Notes: generated by a model not told the origin, from the sequence alone. Shown: positions 1-7,978, counted from the first letter of the stretch. The stretch is DNA of 35,474 bases from Methylobacter sp. (GCA_030684815.1 JAUXXQ010000155.1:1-35474); one strand, 5' to 3'. Program-made: numbers and translations.

Positions 1-335
1 AGTCATTCAAAAGTTTCTTAACAAACAAGTTGGGAGTAAAACAGCTTTAGCTGTTTTACCGCCAATAGCTAAAGCTATTGGACTCCAATGTAAATGTTAA
101 AAGAAATAGGCTTACCTACTTACCAGTGCTTTATCACTCAATGTTCAAGTTTTTAATTCTTGAGTTTAAAGAATCCTGATAAATCAGGTTCTGCAATTAT
201 TAAGAACTATTACCGGTTATCCAAATCTGTTGATGAACGCTAATCGCGACTATAGCCATAATAAATTGAACATCAATTATCAGTGATTATCCGTCTGATC
301 TGTTCTTTCCGTGTTCTATTTTTTTCACTGAGTAA
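1..335. repeat. Gene-free left edge with two tandem palindromes
   Basis: No credible gene is visible in this stretch. Two adjacent perfect palindromes stand out. The first has 10-base arms at 36-45 and 50-59 (GTAAAACAGC and GCTGTTTTAC). The second has 9-base arms at 62-70 and 73-81 (CCAATAGCT and AGCTATTGG). They share an AGCTTTAGCT-like core. Neither is followed by a clear T-tract, so they look more like a dispersed palindromic repeat than a standard terminator. From about 271 the DNA belongs to the MITE-2 family, listed separately. Confidence 0.5.
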
Positions 336-339
336 TTAC
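271..339 (+). repeat. MITE-2 copy 1 (right part)
   Basis: The segment ends GTGTTCTATTT...CACTGAGTAATTAC and matches the right ends near 8330, 12327 and 30680. No matching left terminus (GTAACTACTC) is seen upstream, so this is a partial copy. The last bases contain the TAA stop codon of the adjacent minus-strand GrpE-like gene. Confidence 0.6.
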
Positions 340-986
340 GTTATTAGTTTATTGACTTTGACTTCGGCTAGGCGCAGCACCTGATCGCCGAACAGAAAAC
401 CTTTGCGCAGTTCCTCAATGACGATGCCGTTATCGAGTTTGGCATCATGGGCGATTTCAACCGCCGTCATGGTATGCGGGTCGAGCATTTTGCCGGCACA
501 GTCTATCGGCACCACACGATGCCGCTGCAACAGTTGCTCAAAACGCCGTAGGGTCATGGATTGGCCTTGCTTAAAGGCGTCGATAAAATCGACGTCCTGT
601 TTTTTAGAATGGTTAAACAGCGAGGACACCGGATGATAGCTTTGCAATACGCCAAAACCTACGCTCAAGCGGTCATAAATATCGACCAGTTCCAACAATA
701 CAGCGCGCAAAATTTCATCACGCTGTTGTTGTAACTGTACCTGATGCCCGGCGAGCACATCGCTAAGCGCTTTGTTATCCGACTGAATGGCGCTGAGTGC
801 CTCGCCTAGCGTATCTAGCGTGGTTTTAAAATGCCGCGACTCGGCTTTGACTTCGGCTTTTAAACCGGCCATTTCGCCAAGCAAAGTCACCAAATCCGGT
901 GGCGCCTCGCCGTGCGCCTGCTCCAGATCGGTCTGTTCCAAATAGCTTTGGAACTCTTCCAGCAAGCGTTTTTTTGTATCACTCAT
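336..986 (-). CDS. GrpE-like nucleotide exchange factor of the alternative Hsp70 locus
   Basis: This 216-residue protein is probably the nucleotide exchange factor for the Hsp70-like protein encoded upstream, releasing ADP so that the chaperone can cycle. The N-terminal half is a long helical, charged stretch. The C-terminal part (about residues 165-210) has GrpE beta-domain features: a conserved HDAK-like turn, then VIEELRKGFLFGDQVLRLAEVKV, read here only as a family signature ending in a VxVNK-like strand. The chosen ATG at 986 lies 2 bases after the J-gene stop and has an AAGG ribosome site; an upstream ATG at 1004 would overlap the J gene. The stop codon lies in a MITE-2 terminus. It is divergent from housekeeping GrpE and is not linked to dnaK/dnaJ. 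Confidence 0.8.
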   Translation of the reverse strand: MSDTKKRLLEEFQSYLEQTDLEQAHGEAPPDLVTLLGEMAGLKAEVKAESRHFKTTLDTLGEALSAIQSDNKALSDVLAGHQVQLQQQRDEILRAVLLELVDIYDRLSVGFGVLQSYHPVSSLFNHSKKQDVDFIDAFKQGQSMTLRRFEQLLQRHRVVPIDCAGKMLDPHTMTAVEIAHDAKLDNGIVIEELRKGFLFGDQVLRLAEVKVNKLIT

Positions 987-988
987 TG

Positions 989-1327
989 TCAGGCCTTTAT
1001 CCATTCAGGCGCGGCGATGATGCATGTTTCATCATCAATGCTGGCGCACAATAATTTATTAAATTGCCCGGCGCTGACTGATGGCAAAGGCCCTGCACTA
1101 AAAGCATGGTCGAGCAGGCTATCAAAATCGGCTTCCGGCAGTGTAAACAACGCATAGCGGGTACGGCAGCCCAGGTCTTTAATGGTCTCATAAGCCAGCT
1201 GTATCTGCTGGAATTGCTCATGATAATGATCCGGCGGAAACTGCTTAACTTTTTGCAAATAAGCCTGTTTGATCTCGACATCGGTTGCCAGTTCGTCAAC
1301 ATCGAGAAGGGTGTAAGGAGTTTTCAT
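989..1327 (-). CDS. Small J-domain-like protein lacking the HPD histidine
   Basis: This is a 112-residue protein whose first 65 residues follow the J-domain pattern: helix I with YTLLDV, helix II with QAYLQKVKQF, then helix III with FQQIQLAYETIKD. J proteins normally stimulate Hsp70 ATPase through an invariant HPD loop. Here the loop reads F-P-P-D (residues 30-33), so the histidine is replaced by proline. The remaining 45 residues are unassigned. The ATG at 1327 is preferred over 1333 because AAGG sits nine bases upstream. The gene lies between the TPR and GrpE-like genes in the same orientation, with 2-base and 15-base gaps, so co-translation is likely. It may be a regulatory or partner-specific J-like protein. 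Confidence 0.75.
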   Translation of the reverse strand: MKTPYTLLDVDELATDVEIKQAYLQKVKQFPPDHYHEQFQQIQLAYETIKDLGCRTRYALFTLPEADFDSLLDHAFSAGPLPSVSAGQFNKLLCASIDDETCIIAAPEWIKA

Positions 1328-1342
1328 CAGCATTAACCTTGA

Positions 1343-3928
1343 TTAAAAAAATGGAAAAGGCGGCGTTTTCGCACTCGGTTCAAAACCGCACTCCTTAAGG
1401 ATTTTCTCGGCGGTAAGCCCAATATCTATGCCCAATTCATTAGCGGCATGTAACATTAAAATGCCAAATAATGCGTTCGGATTTAAAAAAAGATTAATGG
1501 CATCTACATTGGGTGGCAGTAATTTACCCAGTATTTTCATTGATTTTTCGGGCGAGTTTTTGCCCATAAAGTCCTCTATTCTTCGTTGCAATTTTTCGAT
1601 CAGGTCTGCAGGTAAATGGCCGAATAAATCCATCGGCGATTTGTCATACATATCAAAATCGTCTTCGTCTTCATCCTCGTATTCGTCATCAAAAAAACCG
1701 CCACCAAAGGCTTGCTGTGCTTGATAAGCGCTGTTAATAAATTTACTAATCAGCATCGCCGCACGATGATCGGATTGATCGGATTGATTGGTTTTTTTAA
1801 ACTGCTCTTCAAGCTGATAAATATTAAAACTTGAGCATTGCTCGGCTTCTCCATCGACTTCCGCGTAAATCTTATAAAACACCCAAATCGGCTTAGGCCA
1901 TTTGGGCAACGCAATTTTCACGCAATGGCGCAACAATTCAAAATGTCCGATGCTGTCTAAACATTCGCACAGTGTCAACATCAGCTCTTCTGCGTAATTT
2001 TGCTGTTTAACCGATTGTTTGAGTGCCGACTTTATTTTTTCCAGCGCCTTATGCAAGATTGCCTGACTGCTCTGCGCATCGCCTTGGTATTGCAAAATCA
2101 GCTGAACCAAGCGGCTTATTTCCTGAGCCGTCAATAGATGCTTTTTTTCCAGCGGCGGCAATTCTTTGATAATAGACGGTAGCGTCAAACCCAGCAGCAA
2201 GGCTTCCATGATCACGCAAAAATGTGTGCATACCGTGCCCTCACCCATGCTTTGTGCGCTGCTCACGATTTGCTGCAAGCCTTGTTGCTTATCTTCTGCC
2301 TGCATCACAAAAAAACCGCGTACCAGTTGCGCCTGGATTTGATAGCGTTTGCCGATCAGCAACTTTTCCGCCTGCTGAATTTCCTTGTCGACCAGATGGA
2401 ATTTTTTGGTTTTAATCAGTTTTCGCGCATGAGCCAAATGGCTGGTAAATAAAACCTGTTTGGCAAAGGTATTAACCGGGTCGATTGCCAATATCGCCTG
2501 TGCAGATTGGGTTGCCTTTTTAAAGGCTTTACTGGCGGTTGCCGCCTTAATCGCCAACGTCAAGAAATCAATATCCTGCGGAAATTTTTTAAGGCCTTGC
2601 TCCAGCCAATGCTTATGAACATCAGTTTGCCCCCCTTCATTGTCGCAATGCTGAAGAATACTTAAGTAGACGTCGCGGTCGGTCGGGTCATAATTCAAGC
2701 TATCTATCAGCCATTGCATGCCTTTTTTGGGCGTCTCTTGATATTTGGCGATATGGCGCATAATCAAGGCAATCTTAAATGCACCGGGTTCACCTTGTTT
2801 TTTCAGCAACGGAATGGCTTGTTTCCAATAATACTCAGCGCCATAATAATCACGCTGCTGTTCGCAATTTAATGCCTGCAAACGGAGCGGCTCAAACCCA
2901 TCCAATACGCCAAAGTGCTTGGTAAAATCACGCTGTCCGGCTTCGTATTTGACTAACCCCAGTGCGCAGTAAGCCTTAGTTGATTCCAATCCAAACAGCT
3001 CACGATATTGAATGGCGCAGTTAAACTTGATTTTGTCGGATAAATGCCCTTTTTGTTTAGCCAACAGCTCCAGCAGTTCCGCCTGTTTTTTACTGAATTT
3101 TTTGATGTCAACGACAATGTGCCGCTGTTTATAGTCGTATTGCAGCAGCTCATTGACCAGCGCCGCGCCGCTATATGTCGTTGCAAGCAATAAGGCGGCC
3201 GCTTGCTGATACGGGGAACTGGCGGGGATTTTTGCTAACAGCGCTTGCGCCTGTTCTGGCGATTTGGGCAAAATCAGCGCGGCCTTCAATAAGGTGCGGA
3301 AATCCCGGAACGCTGAGCGAAATGGCAGTTGTTTTAAAGCCTGCTCAATGTCTTCCATTTGGTCATGTTGATGAGCCCCAAATGCCGCCTTGACTTGCTC
3401 AATAATCGGCACATGGCTGATCTTTTGATAAGCTGCTAACGCCGACCTGACTAAACCTAAATGCGTTATGAAAACCGACTCTTTCGGCAGCAATGCCTCA
3501 AATTCTGGCTTTTCGCTAATAATCAGCAATCCCAACAAGCTGGCAAGATCAGGGTAAAGTTCGTCCAACTGCTGCGCCGATAACTGGCTTAAGCAGCTTT
3601 TAACCTTGACCATGTTATTGGTTTGCAACAGCCAACTGATATAAGAGTCATAACCTTGATACGGCGGCTGGGCATTTTGCGCATAATTTTCCCACAACAC
3701 CACTGCCTCTTTAAACATGCCCTTGTCTACAAACGACAGCGCCCGCTGGTAATAACAGAACGCCAAAGCCTGTTGCCAATTCTTATTGTCGCTCTGTTTT
3801 AACAACTGCTTATACAGTTCAATGGCCTCCTTATATTGCCCGGCTTCTTGCTTAGCCAGCGCCTGCGCAGCAACAGAAGCACTGTCGGCGTTTTCAAGCT
3901 TAGATTTGACGGGTATTTTTTTCTTCAT
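1343..3928 (-). CDS. Large TPR-repeat protein with acidic patch
   Basis: This 861-residue protein has no signal peptide or membrane segment. The first half shows tandem TPR-like helical pairs (for example GQYKEAIELYKQLLKQ near residue 35 and KGMFKEAVVLWENYAQ near 70), and further repeats appear around residues 350-500. A glycine and aspartate/glutamate run near residues 740-760 (GGGFFDDEYEDEDEDD) separates the helical array from a C-terminal region ending in PFPFF. TPR arrays usually bind peptide tails of partners, including Hsp70/Hsp90-type tails. It sits 32 bases after ubiX and 9 bases before the J-like gene, so it is probably part of the chaperone locus. I do not recognise a named family, and client binding is inferred. 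Confidence 0.7.
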   Translation of the reverse strand: MKKKIPVKSKLENADSASVAAQALAKQEAGQYKEAIELYKQLLKQSDNKNWQQALAFCYYQRALSFVDKGMFKEAVVLWENYAQNAQPPYQGYDSYISWLLQTNNMVKVKSCLSQLSAQQLDELYPDLASLLGLLIISEKPEFEALLPKESVFITHLGLVRSALAAYQKISHVPIIEQVKAAFGAHQHDQMEDIEQALKQLPFRSAFRDFRTLLKAALILPKSPEQAQALLAKIPASSPYQQAAALLLATTYSGAALVNELLQYDYKQRHIVVDIKKFSKKQAELLELLAKQKGHLSDKIKFNCAIQYRELFGLESTKAYCALGLVKYEAGQRDFTKHFGVLDGFEPLRLQALNCEQQRDYYGAEYYWKQAIPLLKKQGEPGAFKIALIMRHIAKYQETPKKGMQWLIDSLNYDPTDRDVYLSILQHCDNEGGQTDVHKHWLEQGLKKFPQDIDFLTLAIKAATASKAFKKATQSAQAILAIDPVNTFAKQVLFTSHLAHARKLIKTKKFHLVDKEIQQAEKLLIGKRYQIQAQLVRGFFVMQAEDKQQGLQQIVSSAQSMGEGTVCTHFCVIMEALLLGLTLPSIIKELPPLEKKHLLTAQEISRLVQLILQYQGDAQSSQAILHKALEKIKSALKQSVKQQNYAEELMLTLCECLDSIGHFELLRHCVKIALPKWPKPIWVFYKIYAEVDGEAEQCSSFNIYQLEEQFKKTNQSDQSDHRAAMLISKFINSAYQAQQAFGGGFFDDEYEDEDEDDFDMYDKSPMDLFGHLPADLIEKLQRRIEDFMGKNSPEKSMKILGKLLPPNVDAINLFLNPNALFGILMLHAANELGIDIGLTAEKILKECGFEPSAKTPPFPFF

Positions 3929-3960
3929 AACAAACAGTTTCCTGCGCTCAGTGTAAATAA

Positions 3961-4554
3961 TTAAGGTTTAGGCTGTTCCGACAGACCTTCCCAAGGCGTG
4001 TACAAGCCCTCGACATTGACCCCAAACATGTCCAAAACCCGGCCCACAGTTTCATCGACCATCGCCGCCACCGAATCCGATTTGCTGTAAAAAGCAGGCA
4101 TCGGCGGGAACATGATGCCGCCCATTTCGGTCACGCTCGCCATATTGCGGATATGTATCAGGTTTAACGGCGTTTCGCGGGGCATGACGACCAAACGGCG
4201 GCGTTCTTTTAACACTACATCGGCCGCACGCGAAATCAGGTTATCGCCAAAACCGTGCGCCACCGCCGATAAGGTTTTCATCGAACACGGCGCGATAATC
4301 ATGCCTTCGGTCTTGAAGCCGCCGCTGGAAATGCTCGCGGCAATGTCATCAATGCCGTGGGTGACATCGGCCAATGTTTTTAATTGCGCCCGGGTCATAT
4401 CCATTTCATGTTTTAAATTCACCAAACCTGCCGATGAAATCACCAAATGCGTTTCCCATTGTTCCTGCGCCTGCAAAACCTGCAGCATCCTGATGCCATA
4501 AACCGCGCCGGTCGCCCCGGTCATCGCGATGATCAAGCGTTTTTTTTGATTCAT
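3961..4554 (-). CDS. ubiX: Flavin prenyltransferase UbiX
   Basis: UbiX attaches a dimethylallyl group to FMN to make prenylated FMN, the cofactor of the UbiD decarboxylase in ubiquinone synthesis. The 197-residue product starts MNQKKRLIIAMTGATGAVYG, giving the FMN-binding glycine-rich N-terminus. It also contains ASISSGGFKTEGMIIAPCS, the RAADVVLKERR segment and RETPLNLIHIRNM, all hallmarks of the family. The frame stays open to 4662, but that extension is encoded by a repeat and is not conserved, so the ATG at 4554 is used. No clear ribosome site precedes it. UbiX has no known tie to chaperones, so its place between hsp70 and the TPR gene looks like an interruption of the locus or simple co-transcription. 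Confidence 0.93.
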   Translation of the reverse strand: MNQKKRLIIAMTGATGAVYGIRMLQVLQAQEQWETHLVISSAGLVNLKHEMDMTRAQLKTLADVTHGIDDIAASISSGGFKTEGMIIAPCSMKTLSAVAHGFGDNLISRAADVVLKERRRLVVMPRETPLNLIHIRNMASVTEMGGIMFPPMPAFYSKSDSVAAMVDETVGRVLDMFGVNVEGLYTPWEGLSEQPKP

Positions 4555-4572
4555 GTCTATTATTTTATATTG

Positions 4573-4790
4573 CACCACGAAGGACACGAAGAAAAACAAG
4601 CTAAGGCCATTTCCTGAAAAGAATAGTCCTAAATAATTGTCCACGAAAGGCACGAAAGCCACGAAAAAAACAAAATTTTCGTGGCTTTCGTGATAAGCGC
4701 GGACTCTAGTTTTCTACAGACCAAGATCATCTGGGGCATTCTTTCTCGGAAATCACCTAAAAATTTCGTACCCTTCGTGCCTTCGTGGTG
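4573..4790. repeat. Outer inverted repeat (CACCACGAAGG type) enclosing MITE-1 copy A
   Basis: Arms at 4573-4591 (CACCACGAAGGACACGAAG) and 4773-4790 (CTTCGTGCCTTCGTGGTG) are reverse complements with one extra base. They enclose a complete MITE-1 copy. The nesting suggests that an older palindromic repeat was split by the MITE insertion. Confidence 0.65.
4602..4760. mobile_element. MITE-1 copy A
   Basis: This non-coding element of about 159 bp has terminal inverted repeats TAAGGCCATTTCCTGAAAAG (left) and, reading inward from the right, TTAGGTGATTTCCGAGAAAG. An inner 17-base palindrome at 4651-4667/4676-4692 (CACGAAAGCCACGAAAA) would form a strong hairpin. It lies between the hsp70-like gene and ubiX. 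Outer bases are TA, suggesting TA target-site use as in IS630/Tc1-mariner-driven MITEs; that link is an inference. Confidence 0.75.
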
Positions 4791-4822
4791 ATATGTTTTA
4801 AATTAATCTGCGTTGAACGAGA

Positions 4823-6787
4823 TTACTCCCCTGCCCTGACATCAAACTCAATCTTCCAGCGGCCCTGATCTTTTTGCGATACCGCCTGCAATTCCAGTGT
4901 ACCGACTTCAGTGACGGCGGCGCACAAATGCACCGGCACTACTTCGCCGGGGCGGCGGCCTTCTTCCGGCAGGGTAATTTCAATCTCGTCCAGTTCGTCC
5001 AGTTCTTCGTCCGTCCAATAATCCAGCCGGGTGCCGACTTTATCTTCACGCCGGGTATTGGACGCGAAAAAACGAAAGCGCACCGGCTCGCCAATCACCA
5101 GACCAAATTCATCATCGGGCAATTCTTGCTGAGTGCCTTCTTCCATGCCGAACGGGGCAATGCACAAGGCTTGGATTTCCGGCGCCATGCCGGGTACGGC
5201 GGGCATCGCGCTTTCTATGCCGACATAATAAGAGGCAGCTGTGCCGCCTTTAATGCGCACACCTTTGCCTTTACGCACATAGCCATAATAGGCAGCGCCA
5301 CGGGCAACCGCCAAATCCAAATCGGCGCCAGCCAATAAGCGGGCATCGGGCGCTTGCTCGGCTCCCAACCATGAATTTAACGCCGCCATTAAACGCTCGG
5401 ACAAGGCGTCGGCTTTTAACACGCCACCGTTAAATAACACCGCCGAAGGATGCAAAAAAGTCGCATGTTCGGGCAGGTTAATGTCGTCAAGCTCATCAGT
5501 CGCGCCTTGCTGTTTCGACAAAAACGCCGCCAAATGGCGGGTAATGGCGGCATCCTGGGCATACGGCAAACCGGCGGTTCTCAAGCCGGTGCGCGGACGG
5601 CTGACCGGTTTGTCGCTGACTGACACTTTCGGCAAGAAACCTTCAACCAAGACGCGGTTGACTTCTTCGCGGGTCAATTCGCTGCGCAAAGTGCCGCCGA
5701 TTAACGACGATCCCCGGCTCGCAACCACCAGCGGAATGGTGTCTAGCTCGTTATTAGTAAACAGCTTTTCTTTGGCATCGCGGCAACTGTGGGTCAGTGC
5801 CTGAATCTGCCACGGCTCCAAACGCTTGCCGCCTTGTTCCAGCTTGGCTTTGACGGTATAGGCCAAGGCCAAGTCCATGTTGTCGCCGCCCAATAAAATA
5901 TGTTCGCCAACCGCAACGCGGGTCAGTTCGAGATTGCCGTCTTGCTGGGTGACCGCAATCAACGACAAATCGGTGGTGCCGCCGCCGACATCGATGACCA
6001 GGATAATATCGCCGACTTTGGCATCATTACGCCAATCGCCGTGGCTTTTTTCTATCCAGCTGTATAGCGCCGCTTGCGGTTCCTCCAGCAAAATGGCCTG
6101 CCCCAGACCGACAGCGCGCGCCGCTTCAACGGTCAATTCGCGTGCCGCCGGATCGAATGACGCCGGCACAGTAATGACCACGTCCTGTTCGGCTAACGGC
6201 GCATTCGGGTGGAGGCTTTTCCAGGCGTCGCACAGATGTTGCAAATAAGCGGTGGTGGCCTGAAATGGCGAAACGCGCTCGACTTCTTCAGGCGCTTCAG
6301 CCGGTAAAATAGGCGCTTTGCAATCGACACCGGCATGACATAACCAGCTTTTGGCGCTGGAAACCAGGCGTATCGGCGTTTTACTGCCCATATTGCGGGC
6401 GATTTCGCCGACCAGAAAATCCGGTTTTGCCGTCCAGGGTAAAGACGTCGAATCTGCCGCCAGTTCCGCTTCATGCGCTTGGTATAAAAACGATGGCAAT
6501 TGCTGTTTGTCCTCGACCGAACCGGGCGAAGTCAGTTGCGGTATCGCCATCACTTCCGGCGAAAAACCGTCATCATCGATATGGTCAAGGTCGGCGTAAG
6601 ACAGCACGCAATGCGTGGTGCCCAAATCGATGCCGACCGAAAAGCGTGTGCCCGATTGCGCGGGTTCAGCCGCAACCGTCTGCTCTGGCTGGGCTTCCTG
6701 CGGGGCTTCTTCCTGTTGATCTTTCGGCTCCTCTACTACGGCCACCTCTTCTTTCTTGGCTGATTGCAAACCAAATAAATCTTTCAT
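4823..6787 (-). CDS. Hsp70-family chaperone with acidic N-terminal tail and no lid
   Basis: This 654-residue protein is an Hsp70-type ATPase distinct from DnaK, HscA and HscC. Residues 1-48 are a Glu/Pro/Gln-rich tail absent from DnaK. The nucleotide-binding domain then starts with VGIDLGTTHC (phosphate 1, residues 51-60), carries VIDVGGGTTDLSL (phosphate 2, about 264-276), and has the late FNGGVLKAD and DLAVARGAAYYG motifs near 452-502. Only about 135 residues follow, mostly predicted beta strands, so the helical lid of DnaK is missing. The gene overlaps the DUF2760 gene by 4 bases, implying translational coupling. ATP binding is well supported by motifs; substrate and partners are unknown. 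Confidence 0.88.
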   Translation of the reverse strand: MKDLFGLQSAKKEEVAVVEEPKDQQEEAPQEAQPEQTVAAEPAQSGTRFSVGIDLGTTHCVLSYADLDHIDDDGFSPEVMAIPQLTSPGSVEDKQQLPSFLYQAHEAELAADSTSLPWTAKPDFLVGEIARNMGSKTPIRLVSSAKSWLCHAGVDCKAPILPAEAPEEVERVSPFQATTAYLQHLCDAWKSLHPNAPLAEQDVVITVPASFDPAARELTVEAARAVGLGQAILLEEPQAALYSWIEKSHGDWRNDAKVGDIILVIDVGGGTTDLSLIAVTQQDGNLELTRVAVGEHILLGGDNMDLALAYTVKAKLEQGGKRLEPWQIQALTHSCRDAKEKLFTNNELDTIPLVVASRGSSLIGGTLRSELTREEVNRVLVEGFLPKVSVSDKPVSRPRTGLRTAGLPYAQDAAITRHLAAFLSKQQGATDELDDINLPEHATFLHPSAVLFNGGVLKADALSERLMAALNSWLGAEQAPDARLLAGADLDLAVARGAAYYGYVRKGKGVRIKGGTAASYYVGIESAMPAVPGMAPEIQALCIAPFGMEEGTQQELPDDEFGLVIGEPVRFRFFASNTRREDKVGTRLDYWTDEELDELDEIEITLPEEGRRPGEVVPVHLCAAVTEVGTLELQAVSQKDQGRWKIEFDVRAGE

Positions 6788-7431
6788 AATTCCACCTCGG
6801 CTGGTGCCACAATTGCGGCATTATGCCCTGAAGTCAGTTTGGGCAATCTGATGCCGGTCACTTGCCAGCCCTTATGCACCAACGTGCCGGTGAACGGCGC
6901 TTGGCCAACGATGTTGCCGGTCAGGCGCACGGCCGCCGCGTCAAAACCCGCCAGCAAGGTAATTTTGCTGCCTTCGTGTTCGCTACGCACCGTCGCCAGC
7001 GTAAAATGTTCATCAAGCGCTTTTTTGCAACCTTCATGCACGACACGCGCCGCCACGCCAATATCGGCATCGCTGAACGCGGCAATATCTTCTTTAATAA
7101 AATCGATAAAGCGCGCTTCTTTTTGCAGCAAGCCCAGCAACTGTAAAGCCGCATCCGGCGTGGCCTCTTTTAACACCACCGGCTCCGGTGCCGGCGCCTG
7201 CACGATTTTTTCAACCTCGACAATTTTCTCGACGACTTTAATAATCGGCTCAGGCGCCGGTGCGGCAGGCTGAATGGCCGGTTTTTTCCGGCAACGCATC
7301 AGGCTAATCACCATGGTCAGCAACAGCACAATCAGCAGCAGCGACAACAGCGCGACCGTGCCCGCCAAACACACATGCCACAAATCGAACGTAGTCGGTT
7401 TTAAGGATAAATCAATTGCATAAGTATTCAT
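6784..7431 (-). CDS. DUF2760 membrane-anchored protein
   Basis: This 215-residue protein has one strong membrane segment (about residues 19-45, a leucine/valine/isoleucine run) followed by basic RCRKK, which predicts a cytoplasmic C-terminus. A Pro/Glu-rich linker (about 51-90) leads to a conserved globular domain (about 93-213) with ALQLLGLLQKEARFIDFI and VHKGWQVTGIRLP, which I recognise as the DUF2760 family. As I recall, DUF2760 genes are often next to Hsp70-like genes, and here they overlap. The simplest reading is a membrane anchor or adaptor that places the Hsp70-like ATPase at the inner membrane. No biochemical function is established that I know of. Confidence 0.8.
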   Translation of the reverse strand: MNTYAIDLSLKPTTFDLWHVCLAGTVALLSLLLIVLLLTMVISLMRCRKKPAIQPAAPAPEPIIKVVEKIVEVEKIVQAPAPEPVVLKEATPDAALQLLGLLQKEARFIDFIKEDIAAFSDADIGVAARVVHEGCKKALDEHFTLATVRSEHEGSKITLLAGFDAAAVRLTGNIVGQAPFTGTLVHKGWQVTGIRLPKLTSGHNAAIVAPAEVEL

Positions 7432-7450
7432 GTCAAAACTCTTTTAGTTA

Positions 7451-7828
7451 TTATTGGCCGGACTTACGTGCGGCTTCGTCAAACATCATGCTTTGCAGCA
7501 CATTACGGGTGGTTTGCATGCGCATCTGTTTTAAATGGCGGTCGGCGACAACTTCAGGCACTTTTTCCGCCAAATAAATATCACGCATCTTTGATAACAC
7601 CGCTTCACATTGTTTTATGATGGCCTCGGTTGCCTGACGGCTGCCCTGCCCGCGATAAACCGGCTTTTGCATTTCATCACTGACGCACTTTTTATATTGA
7701 TAGCCGCCGTCTTGAATTTTCTTAATAGTGGCATCGGATAAGGTGGTATTTTGCCATTCATTTTTGGCTTCATCGGCAAACGCTGCAGTGGCCGTTAATA
7801 AAACCGTTAACAAAAGAATTTTTTTCAT
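7451..7828 (-). CDS. Small secreted protein opening the chaperone operon
   Basis: This 125-residue protein has a clear Sec signal peptide: MKK, a hydrophobic ILLLTVLLTATAAFA core, and likely cleavage after the alanine at residue 18. The mature part is about 107 residues, helical and charged, with two cysteines (CVSDEM and QCEAVL) that could form a disulfide in the periplasm. I do not recognise the family. It is the first gene of the minus-strand series and lies 19 bases before the DUF2760 gene, so it is likely co-transcribed. A periplasmic partner or sensor for the membrane complex is a guess based only on context. Confidence 0.75.
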   Translation of the reverse strand: MKKILLLTVLLTATAAFADEAKNEWQNTTLSDATIKKIQDGGYQYKKCVSDEMQKPVYRGQGSRQATEAIIKQCEAVLSKMRDIYLAEKVPEVVADRHLKQMRMQTTRNVLQSMMFDEAARKSGQ

Positions 7829-7908
7829 GGTATGTCCCGATAGAGGTTAATGAAACGCTGATAATACGCGAACGGTTGAACAATAAATAACCGCAGACCG
7901 TGAAATTG

Positions 7909-7937
7909 ACAATGCGCCCGATTTTTTAAGTTTCAAG
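7909..7937 (-). promoter_or_regulatory. Candidate heat-shock-type or sigma70 promoter for the chaperone locus
   Basis: On the minus strand CTTGAAA (7931-7937) matches a sigma32 -35 box. About 14 bases on, CGCATTGT (7909-7916) resembles a weak sigma32 -10 box. Overlapping it, TTGTCA (7907-7912) is followed after 17 bases by TATTTA (7884-7889), a sigma70-like pair. Either would start transcription roughly 50-80 bases upstream of the secreted-protein gene. This is pattern matching only. Confidence 0.35.
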
Positions 7938-7978
7938 GGGATGGCTAAAAGCTGATGATTTGAAGCACTCAATTTAAA

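Noticed and set aside
4555-4662. Extended N-terminus for UbiX
   Set aside because: The 36 extra codons come from the inserted MITE and palindromic repeat and have no counterpart in UbiX proteins.
4640-4700. CRISPR-like short repeats (CACGAAAG words)
   Set aside because: They are arms of one palindrome in a MITE, not regularly spaced repeats with unique spacers.
4874-5338. Plus-strand open frame (154 codons) inside the Hsp70-like gene
   Set aside because: It is antisense to a clear ATPase gene, with low-complexity content and no ribosome site.
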